NCBI GenBank assembly: GCA_018646605.1
Contig: JABGUL010000019.1
Coordinates: forward strand, 28,288-92,287
Reading direction: 5' to 3'
Origin: Flavobacteriaceae bacterium
Lineage (GTDB): Bacteria > Bacteroidota > Bacteroidia > Flavobacteriales > Flavobacteriaceae
Length of the DNA: 64,000 nucleotides
Shown here: positions 45,876 through 54,535 of the stretch, piece by piece
How the letters are laid out: each line of letters starts with the position of its first letter
How positions within the stretch are numbered: position 1 is the stretch's first letter
Translations under genes and position numbers: made by a program
Notes under the pieces: generated by a model
Database searches by the model: none
The model's input: the letters and a program-made list of their open reading frames with translations, nothing else
Told to the model about the DNA's origin: nothing

Positions 45876-46637
45876 ATGAAAAAACTATTTTTATTTCTGG
45901 CCTGTAGCATATTTTTATACAACTGTGAATCAGGTACATCATCCTCTCAAGCGATGATGAAATTTGAAAACAATGTAGCGACTACAAAAAACTTCTTTCA
46001 AGCCTTTTCAGATAAACAGCTTGATAATATGGAGGGTTATGTCTCAGAGGATTTCACTTGGTCTCCACCTCCAACAGGAGTGGATTCTTTAGACGTGAGC
46101 ACTTGGAAAGCCACTATGGTAGGGTTTAATGCAACCTTCAATGAAATTGAATTTACCAATGCCCAATATTATGCGGGATTGGATGAAAATCAAAAACCCA
46201 ATGGTGATGTTCGTGTGTATGGAACTTGGAAGTCCCTGAACGCGGATACTAATGCGCCTGTATTAATGGATTACTATGCCGTACTTTTTTTTAATGAAGA
46301 AGGCAAAATTCAACACCAGAGTGAGTGGTATAATGCTTCAGATTTAAACCAGAATGCCCTTACAGATGTAGCCGTTATTATTCCACTAACAAAAGGATTT
46401 TCAGTTTGGAATAAAGGCTTTATGGGAGACAAAGAAAATCGGGAAAAATTTTGCGATGATTCTAGGACCTTAGTATTACGAGATGTAAACGATCCGAACA
46501 AAGTGTCGGTTTATTTATATGATGTAAACATGGCGAAGCTTGGGCAAATGATGATGGATCCAAAATTTGCAGAATTTGCCATTTCAATAGGGGAAGACCT
46601 TGAAAACAAAAAGGTTTACATTCTGAATTCACTGTAG
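45876..46637 (+). CDS. Lipoprotein with SnoaL/NTF2-like domain
   Basis: 253 residues. Lipobox at SIFLYNCESG (Cys near 17). The next 130 residues have the NTF2/SnoaL look (TTKNFFQAFSDKQLDNMEGY, EDFTWSPPPTG, VYGTWKSLN, DYYAVLFFNEEGKIQHQSEW). The last part (VNDPNKVSVYLYDVNMAKLG onward) looks like a small antibiotic-biosynthesis-monooxygenase or EthD-like domain. Ligand unknown. Ends 17 nt before the convergent GMC remnant. Confidence 0.7.
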   Translation: MKKLFLFLACSIFLYNCESGTSSSQAMMKFENNVATTKNFFQAFSDKQLDNMEGYVSEDFTWSPPPTGVDSLDVSTWKATMVGFNATFNEIEFTNAQYYAGLDENQKPNGDVRVYGTWKSLNADTNAPVLMDYYAVLFFNEEGKIQHQSEWYNASDLNQNALTDVAVIIPLTKGFSVWNKGFMGDKENREKFCDDSRTLVLRDVNDPNKVSVYLYDVNMAKLGQMMMDPKFAEFAISIGEDLENKKVYILNSL

Positions 46638-46654
46638 AAGACATAAATATTATA

Positions 46655-46855
46655 TTAAAAAACACTTGTCAATCGCCTTCGATGTTTAAATTCCCATGGC
46701 TGCATATTAGTAGTGGGGTAATATTTAAGATGTTCTACATTGGGTCCTCGTTCAAGCAAAAGTGTTTTAAATCCTTGTTCGCTAAATTCTTTGGCAGCCC
46801 AACCACCTGACATTCCTGCCCCAACAACAATAGTATCAAAAGTATTTGATTTCAT
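46655..46855 (-). pseudogene. GMC oxidoreductase, N-terminal remnant
   Basis: Only 66 codons remain. They begin exactly like a flavobacterial GMC oxidoreductase: the FAD-binding VVGAGMSGGWAAKEFSEQG (residues 11-29), TLLLERG and PWEFKHRRRLT. Full-length enzymes have about 560 residues, so roughly 500 are missing. The open frame stops at 46655, 17 nt from the neighbouring gene end, indicating a clean deletion. The upstream gene (46867) is the small subunit that normally pairs with this enzyme. Confidence 0.8.
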
Positions 46856-46866
46856 AAATAAAGTTT

Positions 46867-47412
46867 TTAAACAGCTACATTTCCTAAATAACGCCCCGAC
46901 ATAAACTCAAATCCCAAATAGGTTTTCATGTAGTTTTCGGATGTCATAAAATGTAAAAGAGAATAGTTTTTTAGCACTCCTAGGAAATCTGTAATTACCC
47001 CTTCTCCTTCAAAATGAAGGGTTAAAAAAGTCATTTGTTCTTCGGGAGTTAACGATTCAATTTTAATTTCTTTAGTAGGGGAAAGTGCTAGTTGAAATTT
47101 TTCAAAGCCTACCAAAAATCCAGAAATTTTCTCAATATCTAGACAGTCGTTGACTTGGGTCAATACAAAGTTTTGTCGAATCTCAAGAGTAGGGAAGTTT
47201 TCAATATCTTCTGGTAGAATGCAATTACATAGCCAACCGATTAAATCTTGCTGTTCTTTTTTTATATTGGGTAAATTAGAAAAAATAATTTCTGGCGTTA
47301 AACTACACGCATAAGGTAGGATTGTTAAACCACCTGCTATAATCCCCACATTTTTTAAAGCATCTCTTCTATTAATAACAAAGCATTCAATTTTTAAAAG
47401 AAGTAATGCCAA
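46867..47412 (-). CDS. Gluconate 2-dehydrogenase subunit 3 family protein
   Basis: 181 residues if started at TTG 47412. A Tat-like signal begins NRRDALKNVGIIAGGLTIL (from residue 14). The body QQDLIGWLCNCILPED and the C-terminal NYMKTYLGFEFMSGRYLGNV match the family that escorts GMC dehydrogenases through Tat. No ATG precedes the Tat motif; the natural start may have been ATT at 47376 or was lost. With its catalytic partner truncated, the gene may be decaying. Confidence 0.75.
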   Translation of the reverse strand: MALLLLKIECFVINRRDALKNVGIIAGGLTILPYACSLTPEIIFSNLPNIKKEQQDLIGWLCNCILPEDIENFPTLEIRQNFVLTQVNDCLDIEKISGFLVGFEKFQLALSPTKEIKIESLTPEEQMTFLTLHFEGEGVITDFLGVLKNYSLLHFMTSENYMKTYLGFEFMSGRYLGNVAV

Positions 47413-47478
47413 TTTAGTGAATTTAAGCTTTCCATTTCCTTTGACTTTAATAAAACGCGGAGCACTCTTTTTATTAAG

Positions 47479-47486
47479 TACTTTTG
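47479..47486 (+). promoter_or_regulatory. Bacteroidota-type -7 box of the CvfB-like gene
   Basis: TACTTTTG (TAnnTTTG), 18 bp before the ATG at 47505. Confidence 0.55.
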
Positions 47487-47504
47487 CAGTAAATATTTTA
47501 ACAA

Positions 47505-47915
47505 ATGGAATTTGAGATAGGGGATCAAGTAGAAATTATTATTGGAAGAGAAACTGATTTGGGGTTTAATGTGATCATCAACGAATCTTTTGAGGGGCTT
47601 CTATATAAAAATGAATTGTTTGAGCCTTTAGAAAGAAATTCTAGAAGGACAGCTTACATTAAAAAGGTTAGAGAAGATGGGAAGTTTGACATTTCACTTC
47701 AATTACAGGGGTTTTTGCATGTGATCGATAGTCATTGCGAAAAAATATTGAAGCGCCTGGAGACGTCAGGAGATCTTTTTTTAACAGATAAAAGCAGTCC
47801 AGAAGAAATTTTAGATGAGGTTCATTTAAGTAAAAAAGCTTTTAAAAAAGCAATTGGTGTGTTGTACAAAAAGAAGAAAATAAAGTTAGAAAAAGACCGA
47901 ATAATATTATTGTAG
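47505..47915 (+). CDS. Half-length CvfB-like S1 RNA-binding protein
   Basis: 136 residues. It aligns with the second half of CvfB: an S1 domain (GLLYKNELFEPL, IKKVREDGKFDISLQ) and a winged-helix end (DKSSPEEILDEVHLSKKAFKKAIGVL). Complete CvfB proteins have about 280 residues with two further S1 modules before this part. It has its own promoter and start codon, so it may be a functional short form rather than debris. The tandem S1 domains are absent upstream, where only the divergent gene lies. Confidence 0.75.
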   Translation: MEFEIGDQVEIIIGRETDLGFNVIINESFEGLLYKNELFEPLERNSRRTAYIKKVREDGKFDISLQLQGFLHVIDSHCEKILKRLETSGDLFLTDKSSPEEILDEVHLSKKAFKKAIGVLYKKKKIKLEKDRIILL

Positions 47916-47937
47916 ATCAATTGAATAAGAGAATATA

Positions 47938-48966
47938 ATGGAGATAGGAATTGACAGTTTTGCAGCTGTAGATATAACAAAGGGACCTCCTTCATCAATC
48001 GATAGAGTAAAAGCAATTTCAGAATTGATAGACCGAATCGTTTATGCTGATGAAGTTGGAATAGATTTTTTTGGTATCGGTGAACATCATCGTGAGGAAT
48101 TTTTGGATTCTGCACCCCATATGATATTGGCTGCTGCTGCCGCAAAGACAAAACGAATTAAATTAGGGAGTGCAGTCGCTGTATTAAGCGCGGCAGATCC
48201 CGTTCGAGTTTTTCAGAACTATGCAACTTTGGATTTGATCAGTTCTGGGAGAGCAGAAATGGTTGTAGGTAGGGGTTCTTTTTCGGAATCCTTCCCATTA
48301 TTTGGATTTCAATTTGAAGATTATGATGCTCTTTTTAAAGAAAAATTAGAGCTCCTTTTACAGATTCGTTCTATGGATGTTGTCAGTTGGTCTGGAAATT
48401 ACCGCGCTCCTCTAAACGATCAATTAATAACTCCGCGGCCCTTGCAAGAAAAAATACCTATTTGGTTGGGCGTGGGAGGAACACCTGCTTCATTTGTTCG
48501 TGCAGGGAGCATGGGATTACCCCTTATGATAGCGATTATTGGTGGTGAAACCCATCGTTTTCGGCCCTTGATTGATTTGTATCGTAAAGCAGGAGCTGAG
48601 GCTGGTTTTGCACCTGAAGAATTGAAAGTAGGAATCCACTCCCTGGGGTATGTTGCGGAAACCAAAGATCAAGCTGTTGAAGACTATTTCCCTGGGTACG
48701 CTCATAATTTTACACGAATAGGAAAAGAAAGAGGATGGCCCCCTGTTACCTTAGAACGATTTTCAGCACAAAACGGGAGAACAGGCGCTTTATTAGTTGG
48801 CGATCCAGAAGAAGTGGCAGAAAAAATCTTAGGACATAGTGCTTCTCTGGGAGGAATTAGCAGGCTTACCTTTCAATTGGATAATGCAAATTTAACTCAT
48901 GAACAACTTAAGAATACCATGCGCCTTATTGCAGAAAAAGTCATGCCGATAATTAATCAAGAATAA
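47938..48966 (+). CDS. LLM-class flavin-dependent oxidoreductase
   Basis: 342 residues, luciferase-like TIM barrel. Typical segments: DFFGIGEHHREEFLDSAP (about 41-58), VFQNYATLDLISSGRAEMVV and GRGSFSESFPLFGF. The C-terminal LVGDPEEVAEKIL (about 284-296) is the usual family end. It uses FMN or F420-like flavin with an unknown substrate. A DoxX-type gene follows 12 nt later, a common pairing. Confidence 0.9.
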   Translation: MEIGIDSFAAVDITKGPPSSIDRVKAISELIDRIVYADEVGIDFFGIGEHHREEFLDSAPHMILAAAAAKTKRIKLGSAVAVLSAADPVRVFQNYATLDLISSGRAEMVVGRGSFSESFPLFGFQFEDYDALFKEKLELLLQIRSMDVVSWSGNYRAPLNDQLITPRPLQEKIPIWLGVGGTPASFVRAGSMGLPLMIAIIGGETHRFRPLIDLYRKAGAEAGFAPEELKVGIHSLGYVAETKDQAVEDYFPGYAHNFTRIGKERGWPPVTLERFSAQNGRTGALLVGDPEEVAEKILGHSASLGGISRLTFQLDNANLTHEQLKNTMRLIAEKVMPIINQE

Positions 48967-48978
48967 AATAACCAACAA

Positions 48979-49347
48979 ATGAATTTGAAAAAAGGAATGC
49001 GTTATGTTATGGCGATTCTATTTCCATTAGTAGGAATTACTCATTTTACGAATTCCTCTTTTTTCTTGGTAATAGTGCCCCCCGCATTACCTTGGCATAC
49101 AAGCTTGGTTTATATCAGTGGATTTTTTGAAATTCTTTTTGGAATAGGCCTTTTGACAAAATATAGAAAACAGGCAGCCTATGGTTTAATTCTATTGTTA
49201 ATTGCTGTTTTTCCAGCCAATATTTATTTAGCAATAAGTCCAATAGCACAAGCTGCATTAGAAACCTCACAATCTATAGCAATTGTGCGCCTACCTTTCC
49301 AATTTCTTTTTATTTGGATGGCATACAGCCAAACCAAAAACACTTAA
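48979..49347 (+). CDS. DoxX-family membrane protein
   Basis: 122 residues with four hydrophobic helices. ISGFFEILFGIGLLTKYRKQ (about 46-65) and LLLIAVFPANIYLAI (about 72-86) are typical of DoxX/MauE-type proteins. Likely a quinone- or redox-linked inner-membrane protein; no cysteine pair is visible. Follows the LLM gene within 12 nt. Confidence 0.8.
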   Translation: MNLKKGMRYVMAILFPLVGITHFTNSSFFLVIVPPALPWHTSLVYISGFFEILFGIGLLTKYRKQAAYGLILLLIAVFPANIYLAISPIAQAALETSQSIAIVRLPFQFLFIWMAYSQTKNT

Positions 49348-49375
49348 TTACCAACCGTTAACAATTGAGACCAAA

Positions 49376-49585
49376 ATGACCGAAGAAGACAAAAATAAAA
49401 TCAGAGCCTACAGTAAGAAAACGCCAAAGTATTTGAGTAGAAGAAAATTTAATGAAGAAGGTGCGTTAGTTGAGGTACAATGTAGTCATTGTAAAAAATT
49501 TAAAAGCATCAGTGAGTTTTCAAAAAATAAAACTCAAACCGATGGCTTAGAAACCAAGTGTAAGGTTTGTAAACAAGCTAAATAA
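49376..49585 (+). CDS. Small zinc-ribbon-like protein
   Basis: 69 residues from ATG 49376; the longer frame back to 49283 overlaps the DoxX gene and is rejected. Two CxxC pairs (CSHCKKFKSISEFSKN and CKVCKQAK) about 24 residues apart can bind one zinc ion. The lysine-rich N-terminus would suit nucleic-acid binding. Resembles HNH-less zinc-finger fragments of homing-type proteins. Function unknown. Confidence 0.6.
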   Translation: MTEEDKNKIRAYSKKTPKYLSRRKFNEEGALVEVQCSHCKKFKSISEFSKNKTQTDGLETKCKVCKQAK

Positions 49586-49591
49586 CCCCCT

Positions 49592-50038
49592 ATGCTTTCA
49601 GAATTACTTTATGCCCACTGCCAAAAATATATTGAGGCTAAAAGGCTTCTTTTAGAAGAACAAAAAAAAGTGTTACAGGGGGCTTTAATGTCAGAAAGTA
49701 AAAGTTCTGCTGGGGACAAACATGAGACAGGTAGAGCAATGGTACAGTTGGATAGAGAAAAGCTAGGCAATCAAATTGCTGAATTAGAACAAAATCAGCA
49801 AAAGCTCAATACGCTAAAAAATCATAAAACAACAACTAGCGTTAGTTTAGGATCTGTAGTTCTTACAGACAAGGAAAATTATTATATTTCTATAGCAACT
49901 AATTTTTGTGAGATTGACGCTAAAAAGTATTATTGTATTTCTGCCCAAAGTCCTATAGGAAAACTTTTAATAGGCAAAAAAGTAAATGATAAGATAGAAT
50001 TTAACAAGCGTTTAAGTACGATCCTAGAAATAAGATAA
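49592..50038 (+). CDS. GreA/GreB-like C-terminal domain protein
   Basis: 148 residues. A helical coiled-coil N-terminus (about 1-75, with SSAGDKHETGRAMVQLDREK) is followed by a small beta domain (GSVVLTDKENYYISIA, SPIGKLLIGKKVNDKIEF) resembling the FKBP-like C-terminal domain of Gre factors. Flavobacterial members are often mislabelled 3-oxoacyl-ACP synthase; no thiolase motif is present. Possibly binds RNA polymerase. Confidence 0.65.
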   Translation: MLSELLYAHCQKYIEAKRLLLEEQKKVLQGALMSESKSSAGDKHETGRAMVQLDREKLGNQIAELEQNQQKLNTLKNHKTTTSVSLGSVVLTDKENYYISIATNFCEIDAKKYYCISAQSPIGKLLIGKKVNDKIEFNKRLSTILEIR

Positions 50039-50061
50039 ATTGCCTTTGGCTTACATTCAAT

Positions 50062-51798
50062 TTACATTCTAGTTTGATAGGTGTATAGTTCAAAATACCG
50101 CCCTTTTCTTTTGATGAGTTCTTCATGTTTTCCGCGTTCTACGATATCGCCCTCTTCAACCACAAGAATTTGATCTGCTTTTTGAATAGTACTCAATCGG
50201 TGCGCAATAACAAAAGTTGTTCGATCGCGCATTAGAACAGCTAAACTTTTTTGAATAAAAGCTTCACTTTGGGTGTCTAAATTGGAAGTAGCTTCATCTA
50301 ATATCACAATTTTTGGTTTCGCTAATAAAGCCCGTGCAATAGAAATTCGCTGACGTTGACCTCCAGACAGCTTTACTCCCCGTTCTCCAATTAGAGTGTC
50401 TAATCCCTCTTCAAAGCGATCGGTAAACTCATTTACATAAGCGCCTTCCACAGCCACTAATAGTTCTTCTTCAGTAGCATTTGGTCGTGGGAAAAGAATA
50501 TTCTCTCTTATGGTTCCTTCATACAAAAAGTCGTCTTGTAAAACAACCCCCAATTGACTTCTAAAACTTTTTAAATCAACTTTTGCCAAATCTACCCCAT
50601 CAATTAATACTTTTCCAGAATTAGGGTTTAAAAATGCGGTTGCCAAACCTGCGATGGTAGACTTCCCTGACCCTGAAGAACCAACCAAAGCGGTAACACT
50701 TCCCTTGGGTGCTTCAAAAGAAATGTCATGGAGTACATCTGTTTTATCATCATAACTAAAGGAGATGTTTTTAAAAGAAACATTCCCCTCAATTTGATTG
50801 AGTTTTAAAGTGCGTATTTCAAGATTATTTTCTTCTGGGATACGCATTAATTCTTGCGTTCGATCTAAACCTGCAAAGGCTTCAGTGAGTTGGCTTCCAA
50901 TATTACTCATCTGAACGATAGGAGCAATCATAAAGCCTAGGAAGAGAGTAAAAGAAACAAATTCTCCATAAGTCATTGTGTTATTCATTATAAAATAGCC
51001 ACCCATTCCCATAATTCCAGCTGAGGCAAGTCCAAGTAAAAAAGTAGAAGAACTTGTCATCAAGGCTGTTGCTGTAAGACTCTTTTTTACATTTTGATAG
51101 AGTTCTTCTACCCCTTTTTCAAAAACATCTTTCTCTTGATCCTCCGCATTAAAGCCTTTTATCACTCGAATTCCGTTTAGAGTTTCCGTAAGACGTCCTG
51201 TGACTTCGGCGTTTATTTTTCCTCGTGCTCTAAAAATGGGACGAATATATCCAAATGCCTTTAGTGCAATTACAGCAAATATGAGCACAGGAACGAGAAC
51301 AAATAAGGTCATCTGTCCATTGATTTTAATCAAAATAACGAGTGAAATAATTGCTGTAATACTTCCGCCAAAAAGCTGTACTAACCCTGTTCCAACTAAA
51401 TTTCGAACTCCTTCAACGTCGGTCATAACCCTAGAAACCAAAGCCCCAGATTTATTATTATCAAAAAAACTAATAGGGAGCTTAAGTAATTTTTGTTGTA
51501 CCGAGGCTCTAAGAATGGAAATTAAATGTTGTGCCTCAACACTCAACAAACGGGTTAAAGAAAACGAGCTAACTGATTGAAATAACAGTGCAATACATAC
51601 TACAATCAATAAATAGGTTAATGCCTCAATATCCTTTGAAGGAATCACTTCATCAATCAAATTTTTGCTCGCATAGGGAAGAACTAATCCAGATAAACTG
51701 CGCACTAAGATTAAAAAAAGACCTAATGAAACAATTTTTCTTCTAGGCCAGATAAATTCTTTAAACGCCCAACGAAAGGATACTTTTTTCTTGCTCAT
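50062..51798 (-). CDS. ABC exporter, fused permease and ATPase
   Basis: 578 residues. Six transmembrane helices (about 20-300) of type I exporter fold, then one nucleotide-binding domain: Walker A GSSGSGKST (about 363-371), signature LSGGQRQR (about 469-476), Walker B IVILDEATSNLD (about 489-500) and H-loop IAHRLS. Half-transporters of this MsbA/multidrug type form homodimers. Substrate (lipid, drug or peptide) not evident. Own transcription unit. Confidence 0.94.
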   Translation of the reverse strand: MSKKKVSFRWAFKEFIWPRRKIVSLGLFLILVRSLSGLVLPYASKNLIDEVIPSKDIEALTYLLIVVCIALLFQSVSSFSLTRLLSVEAQHLISILRASVQQKLLKLPISFFDNNKSGALVSRVMTDVEGVRNLVGTGLVQLFGGSITAIISLVILIKINGQMTLFVLVPVLIFAVIALKAFGYIRPIFRARGKINAEVTGRLTETLNGIRVIKGFNAEDQEKDVFEKGVEELYQNVKKSLTATALMTSSSTFLLGLASAGIMGMGGYFIMNNTMTYGEFVSFTLFLGFMIAPIVQMSNIGSQLTEAFAGLDRTQELMRIPEENNLEIRTLKLNQIEGNVSFKNISFSYDDKTDVLHDISFEAPKGSVTALVGSSGSGKSTIAGLATAFLNPNSGKVLIDGVDLAKVDLKSFRSQLGVVLQDDFLYEGTIRENILFPRPNATEEELLVAVEGAYVNEFTDRFEEGLDTLIGERGVKLSGGQRQRISIARALLAKPKIVILDEATSNLDTQSEAFIQKSLAVLMRDRTTFVIAHRLSTIQKADQILVVEEGDIVERGKHEELIKRKGRYFELYTYQTRM

Positions 51799-51963
51799 AG
51801 CTTTATATAAGTGCTAAATTTAGAGAAATCTTTTTGTTCTCTCTTACATCTTTCAAGAAGTATTTCCGTAGATTTTGAAACAAGAGTTTTTTAACAAACA
51901 ATTTCAATTTATTTATTCAAAATAATTATTTAACTATATTCATAAAAAATAAATAATCATAAA

Positions 51964-52578
51964 ATGAAAAAAATTCTATTAATTTTAATAGTTATTGGAA
52001 CCACACAGGTGTTTTCTCAAGACGCAGATATACCTGTTGTAAACAAGTTTCTAAAGTTTGGATTTAAAGGGGGGTTAAATTTTAACTCTTCTGGAGATGT
52101 AACTCAGATTGTAAGTGATTTTTCTGGTATAGATGATGCTAAAGAACAGGTAAGTGGATTTTATGTTGGTGTTTACACTGAGCTAAAATTATTAATGTTA
52201 TATCTAAGACCCGAATTACATTTCACAAAATATGACACTAATTTTGATAATATTACCGTAGGACAATCAAGAATTGAAGCACCTGTTTCATTAGGATTAA
52301 AGGTTTTACCTATTCTTAGTGGTTTTGCAGGACCTACTTTTAGGTACCAATTAGCGGGGGATGATTCTGATTATTCCATAGAAAATGTAACAAGTAATGC
52401 TACCCTAGGAGTTCACTTTGGGGTTCGTTTACATCTAGGTAAATTGGGAATAGATGTCCGTTATGACCGTGGGATTTCAGAACAGGAGTCTACCCTTTTA
52501 TCGAGTAACAATGTAAACATTGGAAAAATTGATAATCGCCCTAACCTATTAAGTCTGGGGCTTTCATATGCTTTCTAG
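51964..52578 (+). CDS. Outer-membrane beta-barrel protein (PorT-like)
   Basis: 204 residues. Signal peptide cut near VFSQD (about 19). Strands such as FGFKGGLNFNSSGDV, LYLRPELHFTKYD, APVSLGLKVLPILSGFAGP and the C-terminal LLSLGLSYAF mark an outer-membrane barrel. Role unknown. A strong terminator follows. Confidence 0.8.
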   Translation: MKKILLILIVIGTTQVFSQDADIPVVNKFLKFGFKGGLNFNSSGDVTQIVSDFSGIDDAKEQVSGFYVGVYTELKLLMLYLRPELHFTKYDTNFDNITVGQSRIEAPVSLGLKVLPILSGFAGPTFRYQLAGDDSDYSIENVTSNATLGVHFGVRLHLGKLGIDVRYDRGISEQESTLLSSNNVNIGKIDNRPNLLSLGLSYAF

Positions 52579-52606
52579 CAAAAGGAAGTACTATTTAAAA
52601 TGACTA

Positions 52607-52643
52607 AAAAAACCCTTCTGGATTTTTCCAGAAGGGTTTTTTT
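52607..52643. terminator. Strong bidirectional Rho-independent terminator
   Basis: A perfect inverted repeat (AAACCCTTCTGG / CCAGAAGGGTTT) with a 6-nt loop, flanked by A-runs on one side and T-runs on the other. It lies between the convergent barrel gene (ends 52578) and OmpA-like gene (ends 52663), serving both. Confidence 0.9.
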
Positions 52644-52662
52644 AGTTAGAATATATAGCTCC

Positions 52663-53631
52663 CTAAAGGGAAATTTTAATTTTTGCCCGTCTACTTTCTG
52701 CTCTCCCTTTTACGGTCTTATTATCTCCAATAGGTTGGTTTTCACCATAGCCTATTGTGGATATCCTAGAAGCATCAATAGTTTGAGAAATAAGATAATC
52801 TTTGATTGCAGAAGCTCGTTGTTCGGACAATTTTTGATTGTAAGAAGCACTTCCGTCAGTTGATGTATGGCCCTCTATTATAATAGCCGTATTTTGGTAA
52901 GTGTTTAAAAGCATTTTAACTTTTTCAAGCGTAGCTCTGCCCCCTTTATCTAAAACACTACTACTCGCTTTAAATAGAATTTTGTTTTGATTACTTTTTA
53001 TAAATTCAGTAAACTCTTTAGGAATAGTTGGGCAGCCATTATTTCCTTTATCACCTGCTTCATTTGGACATTTATCCTCTTTATCGGGAACTCCATCACC
53101 ATCACCATCGGGCAAAGGACATCCTTTATTTTCTATGGGTCCGGCCTGATTTATACATGAATCCTCACTGTTTTTTACACCATCATTATCATCGTCTGGC
53201 CATGGGCACCCATTATTTTCAATCGCTCCTGGCTCATTTATACAACCATCATCACGATCTAGAACCCCGTCATTATCAACATCAGAAGTTTGCTCTTTAA
53301 TAATTTCTTTAATAGAATCTTCATCACATTCTATGACAACTTCTACAAAGGTGTCTCCCTTTTTGAGTTTAATTTTTTTAGTCTCACAACCCTTTTTAGT
53401 TGTAATGAGTTGCATTGGATAAGTATAATTTGTGCTCAATTTGAAAAGCCCATTTTTTTTTGTCTTTTTTCCTGAATAATATCCCCCCCCTTTTATTCTA
53501 AAGGGTTTTAATACTACCATGGCATTTTCAATTAATGTTTCTGTTTTTTTATCTTTAACTGTTCCGCTAATTGTAATTTGTGAGAACCCAATAAACGGTA
53601 TTAACAGTAGTGTGAAAAGAATAGTTTTCAT
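52663..53631 (-). CDS. OmpA-family protein with thrombospondin type 3 repeats
   Basis: 322 residues from the ATG at 53631, which starts the signal peptide (cut near IGFSQ); the frame's earlier ATG at 53655 adds a non-signal extension. Domain order: carboxypeptidase-regulatory-like (ITISGTVKDKKTET), three TSP3 repeats with calcium-binding DxDxDGV motifs (about 125-205), and an OmpA peptidoglycan-binding domain (IIEGHTSTDGSASYNQKLSE, RISTIGYGENQP). It lacks an obvious barrel; it tethers the outer membrane to peptidoglycan. Confidence 0.9.
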   Translation of the reverse strand: MKTILFTLLLIPFIGFSQITISGTVKDKKTETLIENAMVVLKPFRIKGGGYYSGKKTKKNGLFKLSTNYTYPMQLITTKKGCETKKIKLKKGDTFVEVVIECDEDSIKEIIKEQTSDVDNDGVLDRDDGCINEPGAIENNGCPWPDDDNDGVKNSEDSCINQAGPIENKGCPLPDGDGDGVPDKEDKCPNEAGDKGNNGCPTIPKEFTEFIKSNQNKILFKASSSVLDKGGRATLEKVKMLLNTYQNTAIIIEGHTSTDGSASYNQKLSEQRASAIKDYLISQTIDASRISTIGYGENQPIGDNKTVKGRAESRRAKIKISL

Positions 53632-53758
53632 TGTAAATTGATTTAAGATTGACAAGTATTAAATTTATAAAAAAATTTAATCTTTGAATTTATCGACTAC
53701 TTAAATTATTATTTAATCTTTTTTAAAAGGGTAAGCCCTAATTATTTCAAGGATTTAT

Positions 53759-53766
53759 TACATTTG
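53759..53766 (+). promoter_or_regulatory. Bacteroidota-type -7 box of the lipoprotein gene
   Basis: TACATTTG (TAnnTTTG), 17 bp before the ATG at 53784. Confidence 0.45.
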
Positions 53767-53783
53767 ATTTTTATAATTTACTC

Positions 53784-54152
53784 ATGAAAAACGGACTTTT
53801 ATTCTTATCAATAATTTTAATTTTAGGCTGTAATTCTCTCACCAAATCCAAAATAGATGCCAACTTTCTCATTGGAGGTGAATGGTGTGGGGAATCTGAA
53901 TTAGCAGGAGGCCAGATTTGTTTGGAATTTATGGAATCAAAAGCTTACCTGACTGTGAAGAGAGAAAAATTCTATAATCCGTTGGACTACACAATTTTAA
54001 AAATTGATGAAGAAGCACAAACCATAGATTGGGAATTTTCTGGAGAAGGAACCTTAAATGTATTTAAAATAATCAGTCAAGACACCTTAGAGTTTAAACA
54101 GTTGGGGGCTCAAAACAGTGCCACTTTTATTAGGAGAAAAGTGAAATATTAA
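53784..54152 (+). CDS. Small lipoprotein, uncharacterised
   Basis: 122 residues. Lipobox SIILILGCNSL (Cys near 16), then a small beta-rich domain with GGEWCGESELAGGQICLEFM and a pattern like lipocalin-type repeats. I do not recognise a family. Monocistronic with its own promoter. Confidence 0.6.
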   Translation: MKNGLLFLSIILILGCNSLTKSKIDANFLIGGEWCGESELAGGQICLEFMESKAYLTVKREKFYNPLDYTILKIDEEAQTIDWEFSGEGTLNVFKIISQDTLEFKQLGAQNSATFIRRKVKY

Positions 54153-54247
54153 CTTTCTGAAGGCCCTAGTTCTCTAAAAAACATTTTGTGTATTTGTAAT
54201 TGGTTTTATTAATTTCTATTTTTAGGAATTATTAATCATAAATCAAT

Positions 54248-54535
54248 TTAAAATGAGAAAAATACTTTTTCCATTTGGCTTATCATCATAGGCTCAACAA
54301 TAATATGTGTAAATGGAGCTTGGGGGTTGCCTACTACCTCCCATAAGTGCCAGCCTAACTGGTAGCCAGCATCTATCCTTTTTTGTGCCATTTCACCAAA
54401 TTTGGTTTTTAAGTCTTCTGCATAATTATTTCCTGGTTTTACTTTTATAAAAGTTTGCCTAAGAACAACTTTGTCTTGAGCATTTGATGTTATTGCTATG
54501 AGAGCAACAAATAATAATAGATAAAATTTTTTCAT
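54248..54535 (-). CDS. Short secreted protein, possibly truncated
   Basis: 95 residues with a signal peptide (cut near ITSNAQD, about 19). The mature part QTFIKVKPGNNYAEDLKTKF and GWHLWEVVGNPQAPFTHIIV resembles longer flavobacterial secreted proteins of unknown function, and the frame ends abruptly at EKVFFSF. It may be a remnant. No catalytic motif. Confidence 0.5.
   Translation of the reverse strand: MKKFYLLLFVALIAITSNAQDKVVLRQTFIKVKPGNNYAEDLKTKFGEMAQKRIDAGYQLGWHLWEVVGNPQAPFTHIIVEPMMISQMEKVFFSF

Noticed and set aside
49592..50038. 3-oxoacyl-ACP synthase
   Set aside because: No thiolase-fold motif or catalytic Cys; the sequence is Gre-like coiled coil plus small beta domain.
53040..53290. 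Short direct repeats as possible CRISPR or satellite
   Set aside because: They encode thrombospondin type 3 calcium-binding repeats in frame within the OmpA-like protein.
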